Assembly (NCBI RefSeq): GCF_047654785.1
Contig: NZ_JASGKQ010000002.1
Coordinates: forward strand, 186,001-250,000
Reading direction: 5' to 3'
Source of the DNA: Pelomonas sp047654785
GTDB taxonomy: Bacteria > Pseudomonadota > Gammaproteobacteria > Burkholderiales > Burkholderiaceae_C
Length of the DNA stretch: 64,000 nt
The number at the start of each line of letters is the position of its first letter. Position 1 is the first letter of the stretch. Below, in pieces: positions 30,060 through 38,654 of the stretch. Under the pieces are notes generated by a model, which was not told the origin of the DNA, did no database searches, and saw only the letters and a program-made list of their open reading frames with translations. The translations under genes were made by a program, and so were the position numbers.

Positions 30060-30220
30060 TTACTGATGCCCCGAAGCTACGCGCAGGCGCTGGACGGTCT
30101 GGTCTAGCTCGTACAGCAGGGTGCGGCGGGCATCGTCGCGCACCATGCTCTGGGGCATGGCTGGAATGGCCAGGCCCGCTCCGGTGCGAAGCCGGCGCGG
30201 GCCCGGTGTTGGCTAGGAGT
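30060..30220 (-). pseudogene. Internally deleted piuC relic
   Basis: On the minus strand an ATG at 30158 opens a 32-codon frame: MPQSMVRDDARR, then LLYELDQTVQRLR, ending at 30060. This matches the C-terminal QSLVRDDGRR...LFELDQTIQRLR of PiuC joined directly to the start codon, so about 180 internal codons are gone. The 60 bp before the ATG (to about 30220) closely match the 60 bp before intact piuC (26777-26838). It sits just downstream of the TonB receptor, where piuC would be expected, at the other edge of the AT-rich island. Confidence 0.85.
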
Positions 30221-30381
30221 CTGCGCGGCAGAAGGATTCGACAATGGTCATCAGAATTTCGACCGATCAGAACCGCTCAGGAGCGATTTTCTTGAGGTGG
30301 GCAGGGGTCCAGAACCCCTGAAACTGCCTGCTTTTGCGGCGCGCTGCTTCTGCCGCGCAAACTCCTAACTCAAAAGATCCA

Positions 30382-32727
30382 TCAGAACGAGAAGCGCGCC
30401 GTCAACGTCGCCGAACGCGGCGTGCCGAGGTACAGGCGGGCGCCGCCGCTGTTCAGCGCCTGCAGGTAGACCTTGTCGGCGATGTTGGCCACGTTCAGCT
30501 GCAGGTTGACCTGCTTGGACAGGCGGTAGGAGGCCATCAGGTCCACCACCGTGTAGGCCGGCACATTGGGCATCAGGATCTGGTCCAGCGGCGTGGTGGT
30601 CGAGCTGATCTGGCGCTTCAGCTTGCCCATGTGGCGGGCACCGCCGCCGAGGGTCAGGTCGCCCCACTGGTAGGAGGTCCACAGCGTGGCCGAGAACTCC
30701 GGCGACCAGCGCACGCCGTCGGTGACGGTGACCACACCGCTGCTGGAGCTGACGCTCTGCTGGTTGATCTGCTTGGTCTTCATGGTCTGGAGGCCGGCGC
30801 TGATCTGCCAGAAGTTCGTGAGCTGGCCGACGGCGGCCAGCTCGATGCCCTCGACGCGGGTCTTGCCTTCCTGCAGGCTCTCCCGCGTGATCGGGTCTTG
30901 CGTGACCTGCTTGTCGTTCTCGGTGCGGTACAGCGCGGCGCTGACGTTCAGGCGCTTGTCCAGCAGCTCCCACTTGGTGCCCAGCTCGTAGTTGCTGGTT
31001 TCCTGCGGTTCCGCCGCGCCGGAGTTGATGCCGCTGGTCGACAGCGAGAAGTTGGCGCTGCCCGGGGGCGTCATGGAGTTGGCGACGGCGCCGTAGACCG
31101 TGCCGTTGTCGGCCAGCTTGTAGGTGGCGCCGAGGTTCCAGCTCGTGATCCAGTCGCTGTGGCGCAGCGCGTTGCGGTTGATGGTGTTGACGTTGCTGCC
31201 GGTGGCCTGGCCCGGGATCAGGCCGACCGAGGCCGACAGCGTCGAGATCGTGAAGTGCTCGTGGCGCAGGCCGGCGTTGAGCTTCAGCGCGTCGGTGACG
31301 CTGACGGTGTCGAAGACGTAGAAGGCCTGCGTCGTGGTGCGGCCCTCGCTGTTCGCGCCCGTCAGGTAGGGCGTGCCCATCGCGTCATTGGCGTTGGGGT
31401 TGTAGAGGTTGGCCGGCGGCGTGGTGGGAATGGCCTCGAAGGCGACGCCGTTGATGGTCTGCTTCGCGGTGCCGGTGCCCAGCGTGCGCTGCTCCTCGGC
31501 TGACAGCTCGATGCCGGTGGCCAGGTCGTGCTTCATGCCGGCCAGCGTGAACGAGGTGTTCAGGCTGGTCTGGTTGGCCAGGATCTCGTTGGTCTGGTCG
31601 ATGCGCTGGCGCAGGCGGCTGATGGTCCACTGCTCCATCGGCAGCACCGTGGCGCTGGCGCCGCTGCCGGTGGTCGCGCCGATGCTGAGGATGCCGGTCA
31701 GCACGCGGTCCATGTGCGTGCGGCCGTAGCGCGAGAGGTTGCGCACGGTGGTGTCGCCGCCCAGGTCCATCTCCAGCTTGGCGGTCACCATGTCGGCATC
31801 GACCTTCTCATAGTCGTTGTTGCTGCCGTAGTACTGGTGGGTGGCGCGCGGCGCGGCGCGCACCGCGGCCGTCGCGTTGTAGAAGCCGGGGAAGCCGACC
31901 GTGGACGCGCCGCCGTCTGGCGTGTTGTCCTGGCGCACGTGCTGCGAGAACAGGTACAGGCGCGTCGGCGTGCCCAGGCCGAAAGCGATGGACGGGGCGA
32001 TCGCCCAGCCCTTCTTCTTCACCACGTCGCGGCCGGGGACGCCGTTGTCCTGCGCCATCACGTTCAGGCGCGCGGCGCTGCTCTCGCCCAGGCGGAAGTT
32101 GCCGTCCACCGTGGCGCGCTTGCGGCTGTCGGTGCCCAGCGTCAGCGTGGCGTCTGTGATGGCGTCCAGCTGCGGCAGCTTGCTGATCAGGTTGAGGTAG
32201 CCCGCGCTCGCGCCGCGGCCCGTGTCGGCGCCGGCCGGGCCCTTGACGATCTCGATCTGCTCCAGGTTGAACACGTCGCGCGTGATGGCGCCCAGGTCGC
32301 GCACGCCGTCCACGAAGGTGGAGGTCTGCAGCGAGAAGCCGCGCATCTGGAAGGTGTCGCCGGCCGAGGTGTTGCCGTTCTCGCCCAGCTGCATCGTGAT
32401 GCCCGGGGTGTTCTGCAGCGCCTCCATCAGCGAGACGGCGCCCTGTTCCTGCAGGGTTTCCTTCTTCACGACCTGGATGGTCTTGGGCGTCTCCAGCAGC
32501 GTCTGCGTGATCTTGGACGAGGCGCTGACGTCGGCCTTGAAGGGCACTTCCTTGCCGGCCCGCACCTTCACGGCGGGCAGCGCGGCGTCATCCTTCTTCG
32601 CGTCGGCGGCGGGCGTGGCGGCCGTCGCGGTTTGTGCGGCCAGCGGCAGGCTGGCGGCGCTCAATGCGGCCAGTGCGGCCAGGGCATGGGGGGCAAGCTT
32701 GTGCTTGCGGCTTTTGATCAGGGACAT
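30382..32727 (-). CDS. TonB-dependent siderophore receptor 1 (Fiu-like)
   Basis: This 781-residue outer-membrane receptor has a signal peptide (cleavage after AAQTA), a plug domain (PKTIQVVKKETLQEQGAVSLMEALQNTPGI, EIVKGPAGADTGRG), and a 22-strand barrel ending in the terminal Phe (ARFSF). It resembles the catecholate receptor class that pairs with piuC. The start MSLIKSRKHK is shared almost exactly with receptor 2, as is the upstream region, so the two are paralogues. A Fur-like box lies 126 bp before the start. Confidence 0.93.
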   Translation of the reverse strand: MSLIKSRKHKLAPHALAALAALSAASLPLAAQTATAATPAADAKKDDAALPAVKVRAGKEVPFKADVSASSKITQTLLETPKTIQVVKKETLQEQGAVSLMEALQNTPGITMQLGENGNTSAGDTFQMRGFSLQTSTFVDGVRDLGAITRDVFNLEQIEIVKGPAGADTGRGASAGYLNLISKLPQLDAITDATLTLGTDSRKRATVDGNFRLGESSAARLNVMAQDNGVPGRDVVKKKGWAIAPSIAFGLGTPTRLYLFSQHVRQDNTPDGGASTVGFPGFYNATAAVRAAPRATHQYYGSNNDYEKVDADMVTAKLEMDLGGDTTVRNLSRYGRTHMDRVLTGILSIGATTGSGASATVLPMEQWTISRLRQRIDQTNEILANQTSLNTSFTLAGMKHDLATGIELSAEEQRTLGTGTAKQTINGVAFEAIPTTPPANLYNPNANDAMGTPYLTGANSEGRTTTQAFYVFDTVSVTDALKLNAGLRHEHFTISTLSASVGLIPGQATGSNVNTINRNALRHSDWITSWNLGATYKLADNGTVYGAVANSMTPPGSANFSLSTSGINSGAAEPQETSNYELGTKWELLDKRLNVSAALYRTENDKQVTQDPITRESLQEGKTRVEGIELAAVGQLTNFWQISAGLQTMKTKQINQQSVSSSSGVVTVTDGVRWSPEFSATLWTSYQWGDLTLGGGARHMGKLKRQISSTTTPLDQILMPNVPAYTVVDLMASYRLSKQVNLQLNVANIADKVYLQALNSGGARLYLGTPRSATLTARFSF

Positions 32728-32820
32728 GGGAACTCCAAGGGGTCGGCGGGCGCTAGACACCCGCCAGCGCGGGTCGCGCGCCGGGCCGGGGGGGCGGGAG
32801 AAAACTCGGGGGGCGGAAAT

Positions 32821-32871
32821 GTTGCTGGCGCCAGCAACAATGTAAATGTTAATGATTCTTATTAAGAATCA
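32821..32871 (-). promoter_or_regulatory. Palindrome and Fur-like box before receptor 1
   Basis: TGATTCTTATTAAGAATCA (32853-32871) is a perfect 19-bp palindrome of Fur type. Next to it, GTTGCTGGCGCCAGCAAC (32821-32838) is a perfect 18-bp palindrome. The same pair occurs upstream of receptor 2, so both elements are probably functional. No other gene lies in the 228-bp gap 32728-32955. Confidence 0.65.
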
Positions 32872-32875
32872 CGAA

Positions 32876-32921
32876 AAGCCCCGCCTCCATGGGGTCAAGC
32901 GTTGCATCCATGCGACGCCCG
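32876..32921 (-). terminator. Possible terminator after piuC copy 2
   Basis: On the minus strand CCCC...GGGG pairs just before GCTTTTC, and a second imperfect stem (GCGTTGCA / TGCGACGC) precedes it. The stems are short. A matching arrangement follows exbD near 36163-36205, supporting a shared role. Confidence 0.35.
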
Positions 32922-32955
32922 CAGCGGGGCGCTCAGCGCCCGGATCGCTGACGGG

Positions 32956-33642
32956 TCACACCTCGGCCCAAAGGCGCAGCAGGTTGTGATAGTGGCTGGT
33001 GAGCGCCACCGCCTCGGGCGTTTCGCCGTGGCGTGCACGCAGCTTCTGGATGGTCTGGTCCAGCTCGAACAGCATCGTGCGGTGCCAGTCCAGGCGCACC
33101 ATGCTCTGCACCCAGAAGAACGCGGCGACGCGCGCGCCGCGCGTCACCGGCGTGACCTTGTGCAGGCTGGTGGAGGGGTAGAGGATCATGTCGCCCGCGG
33201 GCAGCTTGACCTCGTGCTCGCCGTAGGTGTCGGTGACGGTGAGCTCGCCGCCGTCGTATTCGTCCGGGTCGCTGAGGAACAGCGTGCACGAGATGTCCGA
33301 ACGCACGTGCCAGCGCGCGTCCGGCGGGCCCATCACCAGCACCGAACCGTCGACGTGGAAACCGTACTCGCCGCCGCCCTGGTAGCGGTTGAAGCGCGGC
33401 GGCAGCACCTTGGTCGGCAGCGCCGCCGAGAAGTACAGCGGGTTGCGCTCCAGCGCCGCCGACACGACCCGCCCTGCCTCGGCCCGCACCGGCGAGGCCT
33501 CGGGCAGTTGCAGGTTGTGCTTGAACTGCGCGCCCTGCGCGCCGACGGTCTCGCGGCCGTCGGCCCAGTCGGCGCGGTCCAGGCGCTCCCGCAGGCCCGC
33601 GACTTCGTCGCGGGTCAGGACGGCGGGCACGTGCAGCAGCAT
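32956..33642 (-). CDS. piuC: Fe(II)/2-oxoglutarate-dependent PiuC dioxygenase (copy 2)
   Basis: This 228-residue paralogue of copy 1 carries the HVDG iron site, the distal His of TSLHKVTPV and the TRGAR arginine. It is 24 bp downstream of receptor 2 and certainly in its operon. It differs from copy 1 by a short insertion after the HxD motif (GPPDARWH region). Its function is probably linked to handling of iron-siderophore uptake under iron limitation, as known for the family context. Confidence 0.93.
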   Translation of the reverse strand: MLLHVPAVLTRDEVAGLRERLDRADWADGRETVGAQGAQFKHNLQLPEASPVRAEAGRVVSAALERNPLYFSAALPTKVLPPRFNRYQGGGEYGFHVDGSVLVMGPPDARWHVRSDISCTLFLSDPDEYDGGELTVTDTYGEHEVKLPAGDMILYPSTSLHKVTPVTRGARVAAFFWVQSMVRLDWHRTMLFELDQTIQKLRARHGETPEAVALTSHYHNLLRLWAEV

Positions 33643-33666
33643 GGCGCGCTTCCGGTCAAGCCGAGG

Positions 33667-36000
33667 TCAGAACTTGTAGCTGCCGGTCAGGATGAACTGG
33701 CGCCCCGGCGCGACGTAGGCCATGTGCGGGTTCTGCGGCCGCTCGTAGTAGGTCTTGTCGGTCAGGTTGCTGATGTTCAGCCGCACGCTGGCGTTCTTGT
33801 TGATCTGGTAGCTGACCATCGCGTCGAAGCGCGTGTGGGCCGGCAGCCAGACCGTATTCGCCGGGTCCGAATAGACCTTGTCCACGTGGCTCGCGCCGGC
33901 ACCGAGTTGCAGGCCCGGGGCCACCGTGTAGGTGCTCCACAGCGTGAAGCTGCTCTTGGGCGTGTTGGCGAACTGCTTGCCGTTGTTCGCCGAGGGCGTG
34001 CACACCGGCGGCTTCGCGTTGGTGCAGCTGTAGCCACCGTCCACCAGCTCGCTGTCGAGGTAGGTGTAGCCCGCCGAGAGGTTCCAGGCCGGCGTGATCG
34101 CGCCCGTGACGCCGAGCTCGACACCCTTGATCGCCTGCTCGCCGACCGTGGCGGTGACGCCCAGGTCGTTCGTGACCTTGGCATTGGTCTTCTTCATGTC
34201 GAAGATGGCCGCGGTCACCGAGAGGCGGTTGTCCAGCAGCTCCCACTTGGTGCCCAGTTCCAGGCTGCGGGTCTTTTCGGGATCCAGGTCCTTGTTGGTC
34301 AGCGCCACCGCCGATTCGGTGCTGTCGCCGCTGGCGAAGCCGGACGGGCTGGCCGACGTGGCCAGGCTCAGGTAGATGCTGCCGTTGCTGGCGGGCTTGA
34401 ACACCACGCCGACCTGGTAGTTGAAGAGGTTGGCGTCGCTCTTGATGTCCTGGGCCTGCTGCGCGGTGGTCAGCGGCGCGCCGTCGGCGTTGTAGGCCGT
34501 CTGGCGGGTCTTGAAGTGGTCGTAGCGCAGGCCCAGGTTCACCAGCCAGTGCTCGGTCACCGTGAGGGTGTCGAAGGCGTAGAGCGCCTGCACGTCGGTC
34601 TTGGTCTTGTTGCCGGCCGTCGCGCGGCCGACCACGCCGTTCCACAGGTCGTTCGGGTTCGGGTTGGCGATGTGCGCGTAGGAATTGCCGGTGACCGTGT
34701 AGCCGCGGCTGTCCAGTTCCGAGCTGCTGATCTCCAGGCCGGCGGTGTAGCTGTTGCGCAGCCCGCCGAGGTCGAAGTCGCCGACGATCTCCGTCTGGTT
34801 GATCCAGGCGTCGGTCTTCACGTTGCGGTTCTTCTGGCTGCGCCACAGGTATTCGCCGCTCGCGTCGTTGCGGGTCGAGCCGCGGGGCGGCGTGTCGGTC
34901 AGGTTGGTCGGCGTGGGGTCCGCGTTGTACCAACCCGCGCTGTCGGCAGGGTTGGTGACGATGTAGTCGTTGTACGACTGGGTCAGGCGGGTGCGGTTGC
35001 GCAGCGTCAGCTTCTCGTCGAAGCGATGCTCCAGGCGCAGCGTGCCGGAGTCCTGGCCGGTCTTGCGGAAGTCGCGGTCCTTCAGGCCGTAGAAGTTCTC
35101 ACGCTTCGTGCTGATCACGGTGTCCCGGGTCGCGTGGCCCGAGTTCAGGCCCGCCGCTTCGTTCGGCGTGCCGGCGCCGCCGGCGAGCTTGAACGGGATG
35201 CCGTAGTCGGGCAGGCCGTCGCTCTTGAACGAGTACAGGTCCACGCCGATCTGCGTGGGCGTGCCCAGGCCGGTGGAGAAGGACAGCGCCGCGCCGGTCT
35301 TGCTGTCGAAGACGGCATCGCGGCCGGCCACGCCGCTCTTCTCGCGCATCGCGTTCACGCGCACCGCGGTGGTTTCGCCGATCTGCTGGTTCAGGTCCGC
35401 GGTGACGCGCTTGTAGCGGGCCGTGCCCAGGCCCAGGTCGAAGGCGCCGGAATTGCCCCGCCGCGCCTGCTTGCTGGTGAGGTTGATCGAGCCGCCGGTC
35501 GAGCCGGCGCCGCCGAAGGCGGAGTCCGAACCCTTGACGACGTCCACCTGTTCGATGTTGAACACGTCGCGCGACTGCGAGCCGGGGTCGCGCAGGCCGT
35601 CGATGTACATCGAGGTCTGGCTGTCGTAGCCGCGGATGAAGGGGCGGTCGCCGGTCGGCGTGCCGCCCTCGCCCTGGCCGAAGGTGATGCCCGGCACGGT
35701 GCGCAGCGCTTCCTGCACGCTGCGGGCGTTGGTTTCCTCCAGCACCTGCTTGGGAACGACCGTCACCGACTTGGGCGTGTCCACCAGCGGCGCGGTGAAC
35801 TTGGTGTTGCCGGCGCTGTCGGCCTTGAAGGGCACTTCGTTGCCCGCCCGCACCTTCACGGCAGGCAGGGCGGCCTCGTCCTTCTTCGCGTCGGCGGCGG
35901 GTGCGGTCTGCGCGGCCAGCGGCAGGCTGGCGCTCAGCGCGGCCAGCGCGGCCAGGGCATGGGGGGCAAGCGCATGCTTGCGGCTCTTGATCAGGGACAT
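33667..36000 (-). CDS. TonB-dependent siderophore receptor 2
   Basis: This 777-residue receptor has a signal peptide nearly identical to receptor 1, a plug (PKSVTVVPKQVLEETNARSVQEAL, RGYDSQTSMYIDGLRD, VVKGSDSAFGGAGSTGG), and a barrel ending GSYKF. The extracellular loop CTNAKPPVC carries a likely disulfide. ATG 36000 was chosen to match receptor 1 (MSLIKSRKHA). It lies downstream of tonB-exbB-exbD with a 228-bp gap that contains a Fur-like box, so it has its own promoter. Confidence 0.94.
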   Translation of the reverse strand: MSLIKSRKHALAPHALAALAALSASLPLAAQTAPAADAKKDEAALPAVKVRAGNEVPFKADSAGNTKFTAPLVDTPKSVTVVPKQVLEETNARSVQEALRTVPGITFGQGEGGTPTGDRPFIRGYDSQTSMYIDGLRDPGSQSRDVFNIEQVDVVKGSDSAFGGAGSTGGSINLTSKQARRGNSGAFDLGLGTARYKRVTADLNQQIGETTAVRVNAMREKSGVAGRDAVFDSKTGAALSFSTGLGTPTQIGVDLYSFKSDGLPDYGIPFKLAGGAGTPNEAAGLNSGHATRDTVISTKRENFYGLKDRDFRKTGQDSGTLRLEHRFDEKLTLRNRTRLTQSYNDYIVTNPADSAGWYNADPTPTNLTDTPPRGSTRNDASGEYLWRSQKNRNVKTDAWINQTEIVGDFDLGGLRNSYTAGLEISSSELDSRGYTVTGNSYAHIANPNPNDLWNGVVGRATAGNKTKTDVQALYAFDTLTVTEHWLVNLGLRYDHFKTRQTAYNADGAPLTTAQQAQDIKSDANLFNYQVGVVFKPASNGSIYLSLATSASPSGFASGDSTESAVALTNKDLDPEKTRSLELGTKWELLDNRLSVTAAIFDMKKTNAKVTNDLGVTATVGEQAIKGVELGVTGAITPAWNLSAGYTYLDSELVDGGYSCTNAKPPVCTPSANNGKQFANTPKSSFTLWSTYTVAPGLQLGAGASHVDKVYSDPANTVWLPAHTRFDAMVSYQINKNASVRLNISNLTDKTYYERPQNPHMAYVAPGRQFILTGSYKF

Positions 36001-36110
36001 GGAAGCTCCAGGGAATTCGAAAGGGGGCGACGGGCGAAAACACCCGCCAGCGCGCGGATCGCGCGCCGGGCCGGAGGGGGCAGGGAGAAGAACCTCGGGG
36101 GGTGGGCACG

Positions 36111-36162
36111 GTTGCTGGCAGCAGCAACGATGCAAACGCCAATAATTCTCATTAACTGGCGT
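36111..36162 (-). promoter_or_regulatory. Palindrome and Fur-like box before receptor 2
   Basis: GTTGCTG / CAGCAAC (36111-36128) repeats the palindrome found before receptor 1. Beside it, read on the minus strand, AATGAGAATTATT lies within ACGCCA...TGGCGT arms (36136-36162), a Fur-box-like site. The arrangement mirrors 32821-32871. Confidence 0.6.
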
Positions 36163-36228
36163 CAAAAAGTCCCGTCGTCATGAGGCCGGGCGTTGCATTC
36201 ACGCGACGCCTGAGCCGGGGTGGCCCGC

Positions 36229-36645
36229 TCAGCGCTCGGGTTCGCTGACGAATCCGACCTTGGAGAGGCCGGCCTTGGAGGCGTCGGCAAGGGTCTGGGC
36301 GACGGTCTTGTAGGCGGCGTCCTGGTCGGCACGCAGGTGGATCTCGGGCTGCACGGGCTTCTTGCCTTCGGCCAGGAAGCGCTGCTGCGCCTCCTCCCGC
36401 GTCACCACCTCGCCATTCCAGTAGCGCTGGCCCTGCGCGTCGATGGCGAACTCGATCTTGTCCGGCTTGACCTCGTTGGTTTGCGAGCTCACCTTGGGCA
36501 GGTCCAGCTTGACCGCGTGCGTCAGCAGCGGCGCGGTGACGATGAAGATCACCAGCAGCACCAGCATCACGTCGATCAGCGGCACCATGTTGATCTCGGC
36601 CACCGGCGCGTTGCCGCGCTTGTTGTCGAAGGAGGCGAAGGCCAT
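36229..36645 (-). CDS. exbD: Biopolymer transport protein ExbD
   Basis: This 138-residue protein has the single N-terminal transmembrane helix typical of ExbD and the conserved proton-path Asp in NMVPLIDVMLVLLVIF. The periplasmic domain follows (IHLRADQDAAYKTV). With ExbB it uses the proton gradient to energise TonB. It is the third gene of tonB-exbB-exbD, 13 bp after exbB. Confidence 0.95.
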   Translation of the reverse strand: MAFASFDNKRGNAPVAEINMVPLIDVMLVLLVIFIVTAPLLTHAVKLDLPKVSSQTNEVKPDKIEFAIDAQGQRYWNGEVVTREEAQQRFLAEGKKPVQPEIHLRADQDAAYKTVAQTLADASKAGLSKVGFVSEPER

Positions 36646-36658
36646 CGCGCGCCCTCCC

Positions 36659-37429
36659 TCAGTGCGCCGCCGCGGCGGGTTTGAGCGGGCGCACCGTGGC
36701 CGCCGCGCCGGTCTGCGCGGCCGCCCCGGGCGCCTCGCCCAGCGTCAGGAAGCTGTGCAGCTCGTAGGCGAAGGCGTCCAGCCGCGCGGTCAGCACGCGG
36801 TTGCCGCGCGTGAAGGCGTTGTAGGCCATCACCGCGGGGATGGCCACGGCCAGGCCGATGCCGGTCATGATGAGCGCCTCGCCCACCGGGCCGGCGACCT
36901 TGTCCAGCGTGCCCGCGCCGCTCATGCCGATGGCCAGCAGCGCGTGGTAGACGCCCCAGACGGTGCCGAACAGGCCGACGAAGGGGGCCGTGGCGCCGAT
37001 GGTGGCCAGCGTGGTCAGGCCGGATTCGAGCTGGGTGGTTTCCTCGTCGAGCACCTTCTTGATGGTGCGGGTGATGAAGTCGTTGGCGGTGCCGGCCTCG
37101 GCGAGCTTGGCCGCGCCGTGGCGGGCGTGGTGGGCCTGGGCGTGCAGCGCGTGGGCGGAGAGGTGGGAGAAGGGGTCGCGCGCGCCGTGGGTGTTGAGCT
37201 CGGCCTGCACCGCGTCCAGCGAGCGGGCGTTCCAGAAGAAGTCCAGGAAGGTCGCGGCGCGCTTGTTGCGCAGGAACTGCGCCACGCCCTTGGCGACGAT
37301 CAGGCCCCACGAGACGATGGACATCACCACCAGCACCCCGAGCAGGAACTTTCCCACGGCGTCCGACTGGGCGATGAAATGGCCGAACCCGGGGGCTGGC
37401 GTGGCGGTGGCGAGGGCGGTGGCGTCCAT
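36659..37429 (-). CDS. exbB: Biopolymer transport protein ExbB
   Basis: This 256-residue MotA/TolQ/ExbB-family protein has three transmembrane helices. A first helix (FLLGVLVVMSIVSWGLIV), the GATAPFVGLFGTVWGVYHALLAIG core, and VGEALIMTGIGLAVAIPAVMAYNAF are all visible. It forms the proton channel with ExbD. It lies 20 bp after tonB. Confidence 0.95.
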   Translation of the reverse strand: MDATALATATPAPGFGHFIAQSDAVGKFLLGVLVVMSIVSWGLIVAKGVAQFLRNKRAATFLDFFWNARSLDAVQAELNTHGARDPFSHLSAHALHAQAHHARHGAAKLAEAGTANDFITRTIKKVLDEETTQLESGLTTLATIGATAPFVGLFGTVWGVYHALLAIGMSGAGTLDKVAGPVGEALIMTGIGLAVAIPAVMAYNAFTRGNRVLTARLDAFAYELHSFLTLGEAPGAAAQTGAAATVRPLKPAAAAH

Positions 37430-37449
37430 GGGGATTTTTCAGTTAGCGA

Positions 37450-38190
37450 TCAAAGTTCGTAGACCAGCGGGGCCAGGGTCTGCCATTCGACGGGCTTGCC
37501 GTCTTCCATATAGGGCACGAAGCGGGCGCTGCGGATGTCGTGCAGCGCCGCCTGGTCGATGCGCTCGAAGCCCGAGGAGCGCTGCACGGTGGCCTGCTTG
37601 AGCCGGCCCGCGGCGTCCACGGTGATACGCAGCACGACCGTGCCCTCCTCCCGCGCGCGTCGGGACAGCGCCGGGAAGTGCAGCTCGGGCAGCCGCTCGT
37701 AGCGCACCGCGCTGGGCGCGATCTGGCGCGGCCCGGGGGCGACGGCCGGCGGCGCCGGGGGCGCGGGCGGGGCCGGCGCCGCAGCCACCTGCACGGGTGC
37801 CGGCGGCGCGGGATCCGGCTCCGGCGCGACGAAGGCGGCCGGCGCCGGGCTGGGCGACGGCGCCGCCGCGATGATGGGCGCCGGCGTGGGCGCGACGCGC
37901 CGGGCCGGCGCGGGAGGCGGCGGCGGTGGCGCGGGCTTGGGCGGCTCCGGCGGCGCGATCATGTTGACCATCAGCACCGGCGCGACCTCGCGCACCGCGC
38001 TGCGCACCGCGTCGACCTGCAGCAGCGCCCAGCCGCCCACCAGGTGGGCCACGACGACGCCGCCAATCAGCGCCCGCCGGCCGTTCGGGCCGAGTTCATC
38101 GCCGCGCGCGGGCGGCAGTGCCGGCGCCAGCAGCGGCCGCTGCGGTGCGGGCGAGGCGGTTTCGACGGCAAGGGGGGCAGCTGAAGTCAC
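37450..38190 (-). CDS. tonB: Energy transducer TonB
   Basis: This 246-residue protein starts at GTG 38190 by my choice; the frame extends upstream but the divergent promoter region lies there. It has one transmembrane helix (ALIGGVVVAHLVGGWALL), a long Pro/Ala-rich periplasm-spanning spacer (about residues 75-155), and a C-terminal TonB domain (LPELHFPALSRRAREEGTVV, SSGFERIDQAA, FVPYMEDGKPVEW). It would serve receptors 1 and 2 and perhaps receptor 3. Confidence 0.92.
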   Translation of the reverse strand: MTSAAPLAVETASPAPQRPLLAPALPPARGDELGPNGRRALIGGVVVAHLVGGWALLQVDAVRSAVREVAPVLMVNMIAPPEPPKPAPPPPPPAPARRVAPTPAPIIAAAPSPSPAPAAFVAPEPDPAPPAPVQVAAAPAPPAPPAPPAVAPGPRQIAPSAVRYERLPELHFPALSRRAREEGTVVLRITVDAAGRLKQATVQRSSGFERIDQAALHDIRSARFVPYMEDGKPVEWQTLAPLVYEL

Positions 38191-38231
38191 GCCGGACGGG
38201 CCTGGATAGGGAAAACCACATGCTAGCACTA

Positions 38232-38250
38232 AATGCGAATTATTCCCATT
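38232..38250 (-). promoter_or_regulatory. Fur-like box before tonB
   Basis: AATGCGAATTATTCCCATT fits the 7-1-7 Fur pattern (TGCGAAT-T-ATTCCCA) 42 bp upstream of the tonB GTG, consistent with iron control of tonB-exbB-exbD. Confidence 0.55.
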
Positions 38251-38306
38251 ACGTATCTGTTCATTGCTCTGATAAGCAGGCGCGAAGTGTCGGTATGCTC
38301 TCCGGC

Positions 38307-38651
38307 ATGAAGACACTCATCCGCTGGTTGCTGCTGGCCGGTGCCTTGCTGCTGGTGGCGCACCTCTACCCGGGCGTGGTGGTGAAGAGCTTCACCTCGG
38401 CGCTGATCGCGTCGCTGGTGATCGGCCTGCTCAACACCATCGTGCGGCCCGTCCTGGTGCTGCTGACGCTGCCGGTGACGGTGCTGACGCTGGGGCTGTT
38501 CCTGTTCGTCATCAACGCGCTGATCTTCTGGGCCGCGGCGACCGTGCTGGATGGCCTGACGGTCACCGGCTTCGGCGCGGCGCTGGTCGGCTCGCTGATC
38601 TACAGCCTGTGCGGCATGGTCATCGACGTGGTCGTCGAACGGCTGGGCTGA
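38307..38651 (+). CDS. Phage holin family 4 / YvlD-like membrane protein
   Basis: This 114-residue protein has four hydrophobic helices and the conserved FTSALIASLVIGLLNTIVRPVLVLLTLP segment of the widespread holin-superfamily IV (DUF360) group. The family is chromosomal and not necessarily phage-derived; its function is unknown. ATG 38307 was chosen; ATG 38295 is four codons upstream. It is divergent from tonB and convergent with the M48 protease (3 bp). Confidence 0.85.
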   Translation: MKTLIRWLLLAGALLLVAHLYPGVVVKSFTSALIASLVIGLLNTIVRPVLVLLTLPVTVLTLGLFLFVINALIFWAAATVLDGLTVTGFGAALVGSLIYSLCGMVIDVVVERLG

Positions 38652-38654
38652 GCC

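Noticed and set aside
37741..37935. Low-complexity Pro/Ala repeat DNA
   Set aside because: This is the normal periplasmic spacer of TonB.
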